Assembly (NCBI GenBank): GCA_040414485.1 | Contig: JBEDUK010000027.1 | Coordinates: 1-64,000 of the forward strand | Direction: 5' to 3' | Source: JBEDUK01 sp040414485 | Lineage (GTDB): Bacteria > Actinomycetota > UBA4738 | DNA length: 64,000 nt | In this document: positions 1 through 7,893 of the stretch, piece after piece | Numbering within the stretch: the stretch's first letter is position 1 | Layout: every line of letters starts with the position of its first letter | Notes under the pieces: generated by a model | The model's input: only the letters and a program-made list of their open reading frames with translations | The model's database searches: none | Told to the model about the DNA's origin: nothing | Made by a program: the position numbers and the translations under genes

Positions 1-893
1 TCGCGCTGCCAGTCCTTCAACACCTTCACCCGAAGCGACAGGAAGACGGGGCCGCCGATCAGCCGCTCGATGTCATGGCGCGCCTGCGTTCCGACCTGCT
101 TCAGCATGGCGCCGCCCTTCCCGATCACGATCCCCTTCTGCGATTCCCGCTCGACGAGCACGTCGCAGGCGACGGTCGTCACGCCGGTTCCGGTGTCCCG
201 ATCCAGCTCCTCCAGACGAACCGCGATGGAGTGCGGCACCTCTTCCCTGGTGATGGCGAGCACCTTCTCCCGCACGATCTCCTCGATCCGCCGCTCGACC
301 GGCAGGTCGGTCACGGCGCCCACCGGGAACAGCGCCGCCCCCGACGGCATGGCCGCGACGACGACGTCACGGAGCTCCCCCAGACCGCGCCCCGTTCGCG
401 CGGACGCCGGAATCACATCGTCGAACTCCGCAAGCGCCGCCGCCTGCGCCAGTTGCGGGACCAGGTCCGCATGGCCGAGCAGATCGATCTTGTTCACCAC
501 GCAGACCTTCGCGCCGGCGGCGGGCGCCACCTCGCGCTCGGCCACCATCGCGTCCCCCCGTCCGACCCCATGGCCCGACGCGTCGACCACCAGCACCACG
601 GCGTCGACGCCGTCCACGCTCTCCTCGACGCGCTGATTGAGGCGCTCGCCGAGCGCCGTGCGGGGTTTGTGGAACCCGGGCGTGTCCGTGAACACGACCT
701 GCCACCCGTCGCCCTCCATCACGCCGTGGATCGCGAATCGCGTGGTCTGCGGCTTGTCCGAGACGATGGACACCTTCTCGCCCACGAGCGCGTTGACGAG
801 CGTCGACTTGCCCACGTTCGGCCTGCCGACGACCGCGACGACGCCGGCGCGGAAGGGCTGGTCCGCCTGAACGCCTACGCCGGCGTCCGTCAC
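1..893 (-). CDS. era: GTPase Era, C-terminally truncated by the window edge
   Basis: Era is a ribosome-associated GTPase that binds 16S rRNA and helps mature the 30S subunit. Reading the minus strand from GTG at 893 gives G1 GRPNVGKST, G3 DTPG and G4 NKID. The KH-like domain follows, with VIGKGG and the run ending VKVLKDW just before the window edge. The stop codon lies outside the window, so the last residues are missing. The GTG overlaps the stop of the upstream CNNM gene by 4 bp (GTGA), which decides the start and implies translational coupling. It is the visible end of the phoH-ybeY-CNNM-era operon. Identification is firm. Confidence 0.95.
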   Translation of the reverse strand, partial: MTDAGVGVQADQPFRAGVVAVVGRPNVGKSTLVNALVGEKVSIVSDKPQTTRFAIHGVMEGDGWQVVFTDTPGFHKPRTALGERLNQRVEESVDGVDAVVLVVDASGHGVGRGDAMVAEREVAPAAGAKVCVVNKIDLLGHADLVPQLAQAAALAEFDDVIPASARTGRGLGELRDVVVAAMPSGAALFPVGAVTDLPVERRIEEIVREKVLAITREEVPHSIAVRLEELDRDTGTGVTTVACDVLVERESQKGIVIGKGGAMLKQVGTQARHDIERLIGGPVFLSLRVKVLKDWQR

Positions 894-2206
894 GACGGTA
901 CGGCGCGGTCCTGATCGCGCGCCGGCGAGGCGCCGTCTTCGTCCTGGCCCTGCGTGCGCGGCGCACGCCTGCGCGAGATCAGCACCTTCGCGATGCGTCT
1001 GCCCTGCACGCGCTCGGCGGTGAACGTGAAGTCCTCGTAGGAGACCTGCTCGCCCTGCGTCGGCACGGCGCCGAGCAGGCCGTACATCAGGCCGGCCACC
1101 GTGTCCCACTCCTCGTTCGGCAGCTCCGCGTCGAGCAGGTCGTTCAGGTCGTCGACCGACATCCGCCCGTCCGCCCGGTACGTTCCGTCAGCCAACCTGA
1201 CCATCTCGGGCTCTTCGCGATCGTATTCGTCGGCGATCTCACCGACGATCTCCTCCAGCAGGTCCTCGATCGTGATCAGGCCCGCGGTGGAGCCGTACTC
1301 GTCCAGGACGATCGCGATGTGGATCTGCCGCTTCTGCATCTCGCGGAGCAGATCCGAGACCTTCTTCGTCTCCGGGACGAAGAACGCCGTCCGCATGATC
1401 TTGTCGAGCGGCACGTCGCCCTTGCCCGCGTGCAGGTGACGGAGCAGGTCCTTCGCGTACACGACGCCCTCGATCTCGTCGATCGACTCGCCGTAGACGG
1501 GAATGCGCGAGTACCCGCGTCGGAGGATCAGGTCGAGCACCTGGTTCTTGCTGGCCGTCACCGGCGCAACCGCCATGTCGGGCCGCGGGACCATCACCTC
1601 GCGCACCAGCGTGTCGCCGAACTCGAAGATCGAATGGATCAGGTCCTTCTCCTCCTCCTCGATCGCCGACTCGTCGGAGGCCACGTCGGCCATGGCCCGG
1701 ATCTCCTCCTCCGTGACGAACGGCCCCTCCGGGATGCCCTTGCCGGGCGTGATGACGTTCGCGACGCGGATCAGGATCTTCGTGATGGGAACGAAGATGC
1801 GGCCCAGGAACACCAGGAGCGGGGCGAGCCGGAGCGCCACCCGGTCCGTGTGCTGGATCGCGTAGGTCTTCGGCGTCACCTCGGCCACGACGAACGTGAT
1901 CAGCGTCATCGCAATGGTGGCGATGACCTCGCCGTAGTGGCCGAAGATGTCGACGGCGAACGACGCGGCGAGCGTCGTGCCCCCGATGGTCGCCAGCAGC
2001 GTGAGCAGCAGGACCACGCCGAGGTACGGCGGGAGGTCGTCGACGATGCGTTGCAGCGATCTCGAGCCCCGGCGGCCCTCCTCCACCAGGCGGTAGGCGC
2101 GCGCACGGCCGGTCCTGGTGATCGCGGTCTCCGTCCCGGACATGACCGCGACCACGCCGATCAGGAGCGCGATGAACACGAGCTCGGTGACGTTCCAGGC
2201 GGTCAC
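890..2206 (-). CDS. CNNM/CorC-type membrane protein with CBS pair (hemolysin-C-like)
   Basis: The predicted product has 438 residues. An N-terminal DUF21/CNNM block of about four membrane segments (to about residue 150) is followed by a CBS pair (about 190-310) containing VREVMVPRPDM and LDEYGSTAGLITIEDLLEE, then a CorC/HlyC C-terminal domain. The family is linked to divalent-cation (Mg2+) transport or tolerance, often under the old label hemolysin. A longer frame opens at 2245 but would run 43 bp into ybeY. GTG at 2206 overlaps the ybeY stop by exactly 4 bp, like most junctions here, so I start there. The end is coupled to era by another GTGA overlap. The family call is secure; the transported ion is not visible. 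Confidence 0.9.
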   Translation of the reverse strand: MTAWNVTELVFIALLIGVVAVMSGTETAITRTGRARAYRLVEEGRRGSRSLQRIVDDLPPYLGVVLLLTLLATIGGTTLAASFAVDIFGHYGEVIATIAMTLITFVVAEVTPKTYAIQHTDRVALRLAPLLVFLGRIFVPITKILIRVANVITPGKGIPEGPFVTEEEIRAMADVASDESAIEEEEKDLIHSIFEFGDTLVREVMVPRPDMAVAPVTASKNQVLDLILRRGYSRIPVYGESIDEIEGVVYAKDLLRHLHAGKGDVPLDKIMRTAFFVPETKKVSDLLREMQKRQIHIAIVLDEYGSTAGLITIEDLLEEIVGEIADEYDREEPEMVRLADGTYRADGRMSVDDLNDLLDAELPNEEWDTVAGLMYGLLGAVPTQGEQVSYEDFTFTAERVQGRRIAKVLISRRRAPRTQGQDEDGASPARDQDRAVPS

Positions 2207-2682
2207 CGGACCTGCACCCCCGAGTAGCGCTCCTGTCGTGACCACATCGAACGGCGATCGGCCTCCGCGTGGTGATCGTAGCCCAGGATGTGCAGCACCC
2301 CGTGCACGACCAGCAGCCGCAGCTCTGCCTCCGGATCATCGGGATTGTTCGCCGCCGCCACCGTCGGGCACACGATCACGTCACCCAGGAGGCCGTCCTC
2401 ACCGAGCGGGAACGAGAGCACGTCCGTTGGCCCGGGTTCGTCCATGTAGCGGACGTGCAGGTCCTCGATCTCCGGCGGATCCACGAACGACAGCGTCAAC
2501 TCGCCCTCGGCCACCCCTTCGGCGATGAGGGCCTCTCGTGCGAGCGCGCGGAGGGTTCGCACGGTCGCCGCCGGGAGCTTCGTTCGCTGGCGGTCGGATA
2601 CCACGACCACGACGGCCGGCCCCGTCGCCGGCTTCGGACTTCGCTCTGGTCCCGAATCGTCCATGGCTGATGCGGCGCGCAT
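2203..2682 (-). CDS. ybeY: endoribonuclease YbeY
   Basis: YbeY is a zinc-dependent single-strand endoribonuclease in 16S rRNA 3' maturation and ribosome quality control. The family signature HGVLHILGYDHH (residues 127-138 of 159) supplies the three metal-binding histidines, preceded by TDVLSFPLG. It sits between phoH and the CNNM gene, the conserved order in many bacteria. The start is uncertain: ATG 2682 and ATG 2664 are both possible and neither has a clear Shine-Dalgarno. The extra N-terminal residues are low-complexity, so 2664 may be correct. Confidence 0.95.
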   Translation of the reverse strand: MRAASAMDDSGPERSPKPATGPAVVVVVSDRQRTKLPAATVRTLRALAREALIAEGVAEGELTLSFVDPPEIEDLHVRYMDEPGPTDVLSFPLGEDGLLGDVIVCPTVAAANNPDDPEAELRLLVVHGVLHILGYDHHAEADRRSMWSRQERYSGVQVR

Positions 2683-2693
2683 CGGGCGCGGCC

Positions 2694-3698
2694 CTAGCGG
2701 CCGCGACGCGCCGGCTGGCGGCCGGCGGAGCGCCCCTGCCGCTCGCCGTACTGGTTGTACGCCTCGACGATGTCCTGCACGATCCTGTGGCGGACGACGT
2801 CGCGGGCGCCGAGGTGCACGAACTCGAGACCTTCGATCCCTTTCAGGATGTCCTCGACGACCACCAGACCGGAGGACTTCGATCCGTTCGGAAGGTCGAT
2901 CTGGGTGACGTCGCCCGTGATCACCGCCTTCGATCCGAAGCCGAGACGGGTGAGGAACATCTTCATCTGCTCCGGCGTCGTGTTCTGCGCCTCGTCCAGG
3001 ATGATGAACGAATCGTTCAGCGTCCGCCCGCGCATGTACGCGAGCGGCGCCACCTCGATCGTTCCCCGTTCCATCAGCCGGTTGAACCCCTCGGTGTCCA
3101 TCATGTCGAACAACGCGTCGTAGAGCGGCTTCAGATACGGGTCGATCTTCTCGTAGAGCGTCCCCGGCAGGAACCCCAGGCGCTCCCCCGCCTCCACGGC
3201 GGGCCGGGTGAGGATGATGCGTTGGACGTCGCGCTCCTGTAGGGCCTTCACGGCGGTGGCCACCGCCAGGTACGTCTTTCCGGTGCCCGCCGGCCCGATG
3301 GAGAACGTGACCGTCCCACGACGGATCGCGTCCACGTAGCGCTTCTGCCCGAGCGTCTTCGGCGCCAGGTTCCGTCCGCGCACCGAGAGGAGCACGTCGC
3401 GGAAGACCTCCGACGGGCGCGCCTGGGCCTCCTTGATCATGTCGATCGAACGTCCGACGGCCTCCGCGGTGAGGATCTGGCCCTGCGCGAGGATCTCGAG
3501 CAGCTCCTCGAACAGTTGCGCGACGCGCTCGGCCTCGGGTTCGTCACCGGTGATCGTGATCTCGTTGCCGCGAACGTGGATCTGGGAGTCGAACCCCCGC
3601 TCGATCAACTTGAGGAGCTCGTCGCGCTGGCCGAGCAGCGCAACCATCGATTGATTGCCGGGGACCAGGATCTTGACCTGCGTTGGGATCTGGGACAC
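2694..3698 (-). CDS. phoH: PhoH-family ATPase
   Basis: The product has 334 residues. The N-terminal 100 residues look like the KH-type region of PhoH-like proteins. The ATPase domain has Walker A GPAGTGKTYLA (about residue 135) and Walker B SFIILDEAQNTTPEQ, followed by TRLGFGSKAVITGD. The tail is basic (RQGRSAGRQPARRGR). PhoH-like ATPases adjoin ybeY in many genomes and are thought to act in RNA metabolism; the precise role is not settled. The start is a GTG. A perfect TATAAT box (3763-3768) lies about 65 bp upstream, so this is probably the first gene of phoH-ybeY-CNNM-era. Confidence 0.93.
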   Translation of the reverse strand: MSQIPTQVKILVPGNQSMVALLGQRDELLKLIERGFDSQIHVRGNEITITGDEPEAERVAQLFEELLEILAQGQILTAEAVGRSIDMIKEAQARPSEVFRDVLLSVRGRNLAPKTLGQKRYVDAIRRGTVTFSIGPAGTGKTYLAVATAVKALQERDVQRIILTRPAVEAGERLGFLPGTLYEKIDPYLKPLYDALFDMMDTEGFNRLMERGTIEVAPLAYMRGRTLNDSFIILDEAQNTTPEQMKMFLTRLGFGSKAVITGDVTQIDLPNGSKSSGLVVVEDILKGIEGLEFVHLGARDVVRHRIVQDIVEAYNQYGERQGRSAGRQPARRGR

Positions 3699-3762
3699 GG
3701 GGGTTGGGGACTCGCTCCTTCGAGGGGTTCGCGGGCCGCGCGGGCGGCGGTGGATGCGCCCG

Positions 3763-3768
3763 ATTATA
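3763..3768 (-). promoter_or_regulatory. -10 box upstream of phoH operon
   Basis: The minus strand reads a perfect TATAAT in an otherwise GC-rich gap between the HIT gene and phoH. Transcription would start near 3756, giving a leader of nearly 60 nt before the GTG at 3698. No clear -35 TTGACA-like element is visible 17 bp upstream. Confidence 0.5.
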
Positions 3769-3810
3769 CGGGGGGCTTCGCCGCGCCCCGGCCGGACTCA
3801 TCCCGGGGCA

Positions 3811-4170
3811 TCAGCCCGGCGGCCACCCCAACCTCCGGCCTCCCAGCAGGTGGAAGTGCAGGTGGCCGACGCTCTGCCCGGAGTCGGCCCCGACGTTCGT
3901 GACGACCCGCCAGCCCGAGCGATCGATGCCCTCGGCCTTGGCGAGGTGGGCGGCGGAGGCGAAGAGCTCGGCCAGCATGCCCCCGTGCTCGTCCTCGACC
4001 TCCGCCAGGGACCCGATGTGCTCGCGGGGGATGAGCAGGAGGTGCACCGGCGCCTGCGGGTTCACGTCGCGGAAGGCGACCACATGGTCCGACGCGTGCA
4101 CCACCTGTGCCGGCGCGGTTCCGGCCACGATCCTGCAGAACGGGCAGTCGCTGTAGGCGCCGTCCTCCAC
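3811..4170 (-). CDS. HIT-family nucleotide hydrolase
   Basis: This is a 119-residue histidine-triad protein. The N-terminal CPFC suits a zinc site. The triad motif is HLHFHLLGGR at about residue 103, preceded by SVG. HIT (HINT-like) enzymes hydrolyse nucleoside phosphoramidates and related nucleotides. Length and architecture are typical. The start is GTG 4170; a TACAGT box ends 7 nt before it, so the mRNA is probably leaderless. It lies between rsmE and phoH but probably has its own promoter. Confidence 0.92.
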   Translation of the reverse strand: MEDGAYSDCPFCRIVAGTAPAQVVHASDHVVAFRDVNPQAPVHLLLIPREHIGSLAEVEDEHGGMLAELFASAAHLAKAEGIDRSGWRVVTNVGADSGQSVGHLHFHLLGGRRLGWPPG

Positions 4171-4177
4171 GGGCCGA

Positions 4178-4183
4178 ACTGTA
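4178..4183 (-). promoter_or_regulatory. -10 box for HIT gene, leaderless start
   Basis: TACAGT on the minus strand is followed by 7 nt and then the GTG start codon, which places the predicted +1 at or beside the start. No Shine-Dalgarno fits in between. Confidence 0.45.
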
Positions 4184-4237
4184 CCGGACGCCGAGGGACG
4201 CCTGCCCGGGCGGGTCAGGGGTCACCGAGTCAGCGCG

Positions 4238-4981
4238 TCAGCCGAGCCGGCCGAGGCTGCCCAGGACGAGCACCGATCCGGCCAGCGCGGCGGTCTCGGT
4301 GCGAAGAATCGCCCGCCCCAGCGAGACCGGCCTCGCGCCCGCCGCGATTGCCTCCTCGACCTCGATCTCGGAGAACCCCCCCTCCGGACCCACGACGAGC
4401 CGCACCGTTTCGGCCGTACCGTCGATCCGTTCCATCCGCAGCGGCTCGATCGCGCCCTCCCACAGCATCAGCACCGGACCTCCGGCGGGCTCGAACGCCT
4501 CCTCCAGGGTGGTCCATCCGACGTCCATGACGAACCTCCGCCGGGACTGCATCGCGGCCTCGCGCGCGATGCGCCGAAGGCGTCCCCCGGCGATGCGCTC
4601 GCGATCGGTGCGCTTGGGGCGACGGACCGTGCGCTCGGCGTCGGCGAGCATCAGCAGTTCGTCGACGCCGATCTCCGCCAGCTTCTGCACGACCCACGCG
4701 AGACGCTCGCCCTTCGGCGGCGCCATCGCGACGACCACGCGTGGTGGAGCCTGCGGCTCGAATTCGAGCTCCAGAACCTCGACGACGGCGAGATCGCCCT
4801 CGGCCGCCCGCATGCCGCCGCGCGCGAACCACCCCGATCCGTCGGCGAGGGTGACGACCTCGCCGGCCCGGAGCCGGAGCGACCGGAGCGCGTGGCGCGA
4901 ATCCTCGGGTGAGAGCCGTACGGTCCCGCCTGGCGCGACGTCGCCGAGGCCGGTGGAGACGAAGAAGTGCGGAGCGGTCAC
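4238..4981 (-). CDS. rsmE: 16S rRNA m3U1498 methyltransferase RsmE
   Basis: RsmE is a SPOUT-class SAM-dependent methyltransferase that methylates U1498 of 16S rRNA. The 247-residue product has the knotted SAM-binding motifs LVVGPEGGFSEIEVEEA (about 190-207) and SLGRAILRTETA (about 215-227), with the N-terminal PUA-like part containing DSRHALRSLRLR. The GTG start lies one base after the dnaJ stop, the common order hrcA-dnaJ-rsmE. Nothing unusual is seen. Confidence 0.93.
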   Translation of the reverse strand: MTAPHFFVSTGLGDVAPGGTVRLSPEDSRHALRSLRLRAGEVVTLADGSGWFARGGMRAAEGDLAVVEVLELEFEPQAPPRVVVAMAPPKGERLAWVVQKLAEIGVDELLMLADAERTVRRPKRTDRERIAGGRLRRIAREAAMQSRRRFVMDVGWTTLEEAFEPAGGPVLMLWEGAIEPLRMERIDGTAETVRLVVGPEGGFSEIEVEEAIAAGARPVSLGRAILRTETAALAGSVLVLGSLGRLG

Positions 4982-4982
4982 C

Positions 4983-6113
4983 TCACCCGAGGAGCTTGCG
5001 GAGCCGCCCGGACAGCCTTCCGCCCGACGCGACCTTCTCTCCGCGAAGCTCGGCCAGGCGCTCCAGGAGCGTCCGCTCCTCCTTCGACCGCGGCTCCGGC
5101 GTCTCGACCAGGATGGTCACGTACAGGTCGCCGCGGCCGCGACGTTCGACGTTCGGGATGCCCTTGCCCCGAAGCCGGATGACCGTGCCCGATTCGGTGC
5201 CGGAGTGGAGCTTCAGGACCTCGGCGCCCTCCAGGGTGAGGATCTCGACGTCCGCGCCCAGGGCGGCCATGGTCATGGGGACCGACAGCTCACAGACCAG
5301 GTCCTGGCCCCGCCGTTCGAACACCGGATGGGGCTTGACCTGGAACGAGACGTAGAGGTCGCCGGGCGGCCCACCGGCCCTGCCGGCGCAGCCGCTCCCG
5401 GGCATCCGAAGCTCCATGCCGTCCGCGACACCCGGCGGGACCTCGACGCGCACGGAGCGCCGCTCCCGGACGCGACCCTCCCCCCGGCACTCGTGACAGG
5501 GATCCGGAACGACCTCGCCGGCGCCCTGACAGGTGGGACAGGGCCGCGCGGTCATGACCGTGCCGAAGACGCTTCGGGCCACCTGCTGCACGTCGCCGGA
5601 CCCTCCACAGTGCGGGCACCGGGTGGGGTGCGTCCCGGGCACGCATCCCGTTCCACCGCACGCCTCGCATCCGGCAAGCGTGTCCACGGGCACCTCGGTG
5701 GCGATCCCGAAGGCGGCCTCTTCGAAGGTCAGCTCGAGCGGCACACGAAGGTCCTCGCCCGGTCGCGTCCTGGTCCGGCGCCCGCGACGGCGGCCCTGTC
5801 GCGCTCCGCCGCCGAAGAAGACCTCGAAGATGTCGCCGAAGTCCCCGAACGGGAAGACGTCGGGACCGGCCCCACCGCCGCCCGGCACGGCCCCGATCCG
5901 CCCGTAGACGTCGTACTGGCGCCGCCGGACCGGATCGGAGAGCGTGTCGTAGGCGGCCGTGATCTCCTTGAAGCGCTGCTCGGCGGTCGGATCCCCGTTG
6001 ACGTCCGGGTGCAGTTCGCGCGCCAGACGCCGGTAGGCCCGCTTGATGTCGTCCTCGGTCGCGTCGCGCTCGACCCCGAGCACCTCGTAGAGATCGGGCA
6101 GCCTGGACGCCAT
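4983..6113 (-). CDS. dnaJ: chaperone DnaJ
   Basis: DnaJ stimulates DnaK ATPase and delivers unfolded clients. The product has 376 residues. The J domain has the HPD tripeptide in ARELHPDVNGD. A short Gly-rich linker (VPGGGGAGPD) and an Arg-rich stretch follow. The zinc domain carries four CxxCxGxG-type repeats (CEACGGTG, CPHCGGSG, CPTCQGAG, CHECRGEG) at about 148-210, and the C-terminal substrate-binding domains are present. It lies 15 bp downstream of hrcA and should share the CIRCE-controlled promoter. No dnaK or grpE is in the window, so they must be elsewhere. Confidence 0.96.
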   Translation of the reverse strand: MASRLPDLYEVLGVERDATEDDIKRAYRRLARELHPDVNGDPTAEQRFKEITAAYDTLSDPVRRRQYDVYGRIGAVPGGGGAGPDVFPFGDFGDIFEVFFGGGARQGRRRGRRTRTRPGEDLRVPLELTFEEAAFGIATEVPVDTLAGCEACGGTGCVPGTHPTRCPHCGGSGDVQQVARSVFGTVMTARPCPTCQGAGEVVPDPCHECRGEGRVRERRSVRVEVPPGVADGMELRMPGSGCAGRAGGPPGDLYVSFQVKPHPVFERRGQDLVCELSVPMTMAALGADVEILTLEGAEVLKLHSGTESGTVIRLRGKGIPNVERRGRGDLYVTILVETPEPRSKEERTLLERLAELRGEKVASGGRLSGRLRKLLG

Positions 6114-6128
6114 CCGGTTCGCGACTCC

Positions 6129-7214
6129 TTACACGTCCAGGGCGCGAACCGCGGCCGACAGCCGGTCGGCCACCGCCCGCACCGCGGAGATGGCCGAAGC
6201 GTAGTCCATGCGCGTGGGCCCGACGACGCCGATCGTCCCGAGGGCGTTCGATCCGGTGATGCCCGCACCGAAGGGCGCCGCGATCATGGTGGCCTCCCAC
6301 ATGCCCGCCGCGGGATGCTCCCGGCCGATGGTGACCCGGACGGGTGCCGTCGCCCCCGCAGCCTGCCGGAGCAGCTCGAGGATCTCGGTTTCGCGCTCGA
6401 GCGCCTCGTAGACCTGCCGGAGCGTCTCGCGATGCTCGAACGCCCGCTCGGCCACGATGTTCGCCACGCCCCCGTAGAGGACGTGTTCGGCCTGGACGGC
6501 GTCCTGGAGCGAGGCGAGCGCCGCCTCCACCTCGGACAGCATGGTCCGCTCGTGCTCGTCCTCGGCCGCCCGGGCCCGGTCGCTCGCGGTCGACCTCACG
6601 TCGGCGAGCGTGGACCCGCGGACGGCCTCGCCGAGCCTGGAGGCGATGCGTTCGGCCTCCTCGGGCGCGACGCCCTCGGGGAGGTCCAGGAAGCGCCGTT
6701 CGACCTGACCGGAGTCGAACACGACGAGCAACAGCGCGTTCGAGCCGAGGTTGACGACCTCCAATCGCATGACGGAGCCCTCGCGCGCGTTGCGGGAAAG
6801 CGCCACCGACGCGTGATGCGTGAGCCGGCTGAGCAGTTGCGTGGTGCCCCGGAGGATCTCGTCGACGTCGGCGAGCGCCTCGTCGAAGAATCCGACGATG
6901 GCCCGGCGGTCGGACTCGCCGAGGCGGACGCGCGTGGGAAGGCTGTCGACGTAGTGGCGGTACCCAAGGTCGGTGGGGACGCGGCCGGCGGATGCGTGGG
7001 GCTGGGTCAGGTATCCCATCTCCTCGAGGGCGGCAAGCTCGTTCCGGACGGTGGCCGAACTGACCGGCGAGCCGGCAGCCGCCGTCAGCGACTCGCTTCC
7101 CACGGGCTCACCGGATCGGATGTACTGCGCGACCAGCGCCGCGAGGATGCGCGCCTTGCGCTCGGACAGGCGCGGAGCGGCGTGGACGCCCTGTGAAGGC
7201 CGGGATGGTTCCAT
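6129..7214 (-). CDS. hrcA: heat-inducible transcription repressor HrcA
   Basis: HrcA represses class I heat-shock genes by binding CIRCE. The 361-residue protein has the N-terminal winged-helix region (LSERKARILAALVAQYI, SSATVRNELAALEEMGYL, HASAGRVPT at about 17-80) and the C-terminal core ending in ITGSNALGTIGVVGPTRMDY. A CIRCE element begins 6 bp upstream of the ATG, so the gene is probably autoregulated, together with dnaJ. With this start there is almost no room for a Shine-Dalgarno. Leaderless initiation, or a later start just before LSERK, is possible. Confidence 0.95.
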   Translation of the reverse strand: MEPSRPSQGVHAAPRLSERKARILAALVAQYIRSGEPVGSESLTAAAGSPVSSATVRNELAALEEMGYLTQPHASAGRVPTDLGYRHYVDSLPTRVRLGESDRRAIVGFFDEALADVDEILRGTTQLLSRLTHHASVALSRNAREGSVMRLEVVNLGSNALLLVVFDSGQVERRFLDLPEGVAPEEAERIASRLGEAVRGSTLADVRSTASDRARAAEDEHERTMLSEVEAALASLQDAVQAEHVLYGGVANIVAERAFEHRETLRQVYEALERETEILELLRQAAGATAPVRVTIGREHPAAGMWEATMIAAPFGAGITGSNALGTIGVVGPTRMDYASAISAVRAVADRLSAAVRALDV

Positions 7215-7220
7215 GACTGA

Positions 7221-7247
7221 TTAGCAGTCTACCGGAGAGAGTGCTAA
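7221..7247. promoter_or_regulatory. CIRCE operator (HrcA binding site)
   Basis: The inverted repeat TTAGCAGTC-N9-GAGTGCTAA matches the CIRCE consensus (TTAGCACTC-N9-GAGTGCTAA) except for one base in the left arm, with the exact 9-bp spacer. It sits directly before hrcA. Confidence 0.93.
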
Positions 7248-7273
7248 TGGCCGTGGAAGCGTCTGTTCGGCCA

Positions 7274-7304
7274 TGTCAACCTGAAGGGTCGCTCGTGCGT
7301 CGTA
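7274..7304 (+). promoter_or_regulatory. Candidate ECF-type promoter of the sigma gene
   Basis: TGTCAACC (7274-7281), a 16-bp spacer and CGTCGTA (7298-7304) resemble the AAC-containing -35 and CGTC -10 of ECF-sigma promoters. It stands about 44 bp before the ECF sigma gene start, suggesting autoregulation. The assignment rests on pattern alone. Confidence 0.45.
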
Positions 7305-7347
7305 GTGACGAAATCGCGGCTGGGAGCGAGTCGTCGGAAGGACGGCG

Positions 7348-7893
7348 GTGGACGAATTCGAGGTTCGGCGGTTCCTTGCCACCGACTACCCGCGCCTGGT
7401 CGCGGGATTGACGCTCGTGTGCGGGAGCCGACCGGCCGCCGAGGATGCGGTGCAGGAGGCGCTGGCGCGTGCCTGGGAGCGAACCGAACGAGGACAGCGG
7501 ATCGAATCGCTGACGGCGTGGGTGGCCCGAGTGTCGATGAACCTGGCGCGAAGCGGCCTGAGGCGGCGGATGGCAGAGCGCCGGGCCCGAACGCGTCTGG
7601 TGGTCCCCGATGATGTCGTGTGGTCTTCGACCGAGGACCGTGTCGACGTCGGACGCGCGCTGTCGGCGCTTTCACGCAGGCAGCGCGAAGCGGCGGTGCT
7701 TCGGTACTACCTCGGGATGTCGATCGTCGAGGTGGCTGAAGCACTTGGTGTGTCCGAGGGAACCGTGAAGACGACGCTGTTCAGAGCCCGTTCGGCTCTG
7801 GCCGAATCGCTCGCCACGACCGACGACGAACGCGACGGTGGCCTCGCCCCCACATACGGGGACCGTCCGAGGGAGACGAGCAACGATGGCTGA
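7348..7893 (+). CDS. ECF-subfamily RNA polymerase sigma factor (SigE-type)
   Basis: The protein has 181 residues with sigma region 2 (PAAEDAVQEALARAWER, then LTAWVARVSMNLARS, about 27-70) and region 4 (LSALSRRQREAAVLRYYLG, VAEALGVSEGTVKTTLFRARSAL, about 108-150). No regions 1 or 3 are present, as expected for an ECF sigma. The start is GTG 7348, with GGAAGGA about 6 nt before it. The end overlaps by 8 bp the next gene, a membrane protein placed like an anti-sigma factor. A candidate ECF promoter precedes it. Confidence 0.9.
   Translation: MDEFEVRRFLATDYPRLVAGLTLVCGSRPAAEDAVQEALARAWERTERGQRIESLTAWVARVSMNLARSGLRRRMAERRARTRLVVPDDVVWSSTEDRVDVGRALSALSRRQREAAVLRYYLGMSIVEVAEALGVSEGTVKTTLFRARSALAESLATTDDERDGGLAPTYGDRPRETSNDG

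Noticed and set aside
4107..7196. A plus-strand open frame of over 1000 codons antisense to rsmE-dnaJ-hrcA
   Set aside because: It has no domain-like content and mirrors conserved genes on the other strand; such shadows are expected at this GC content.
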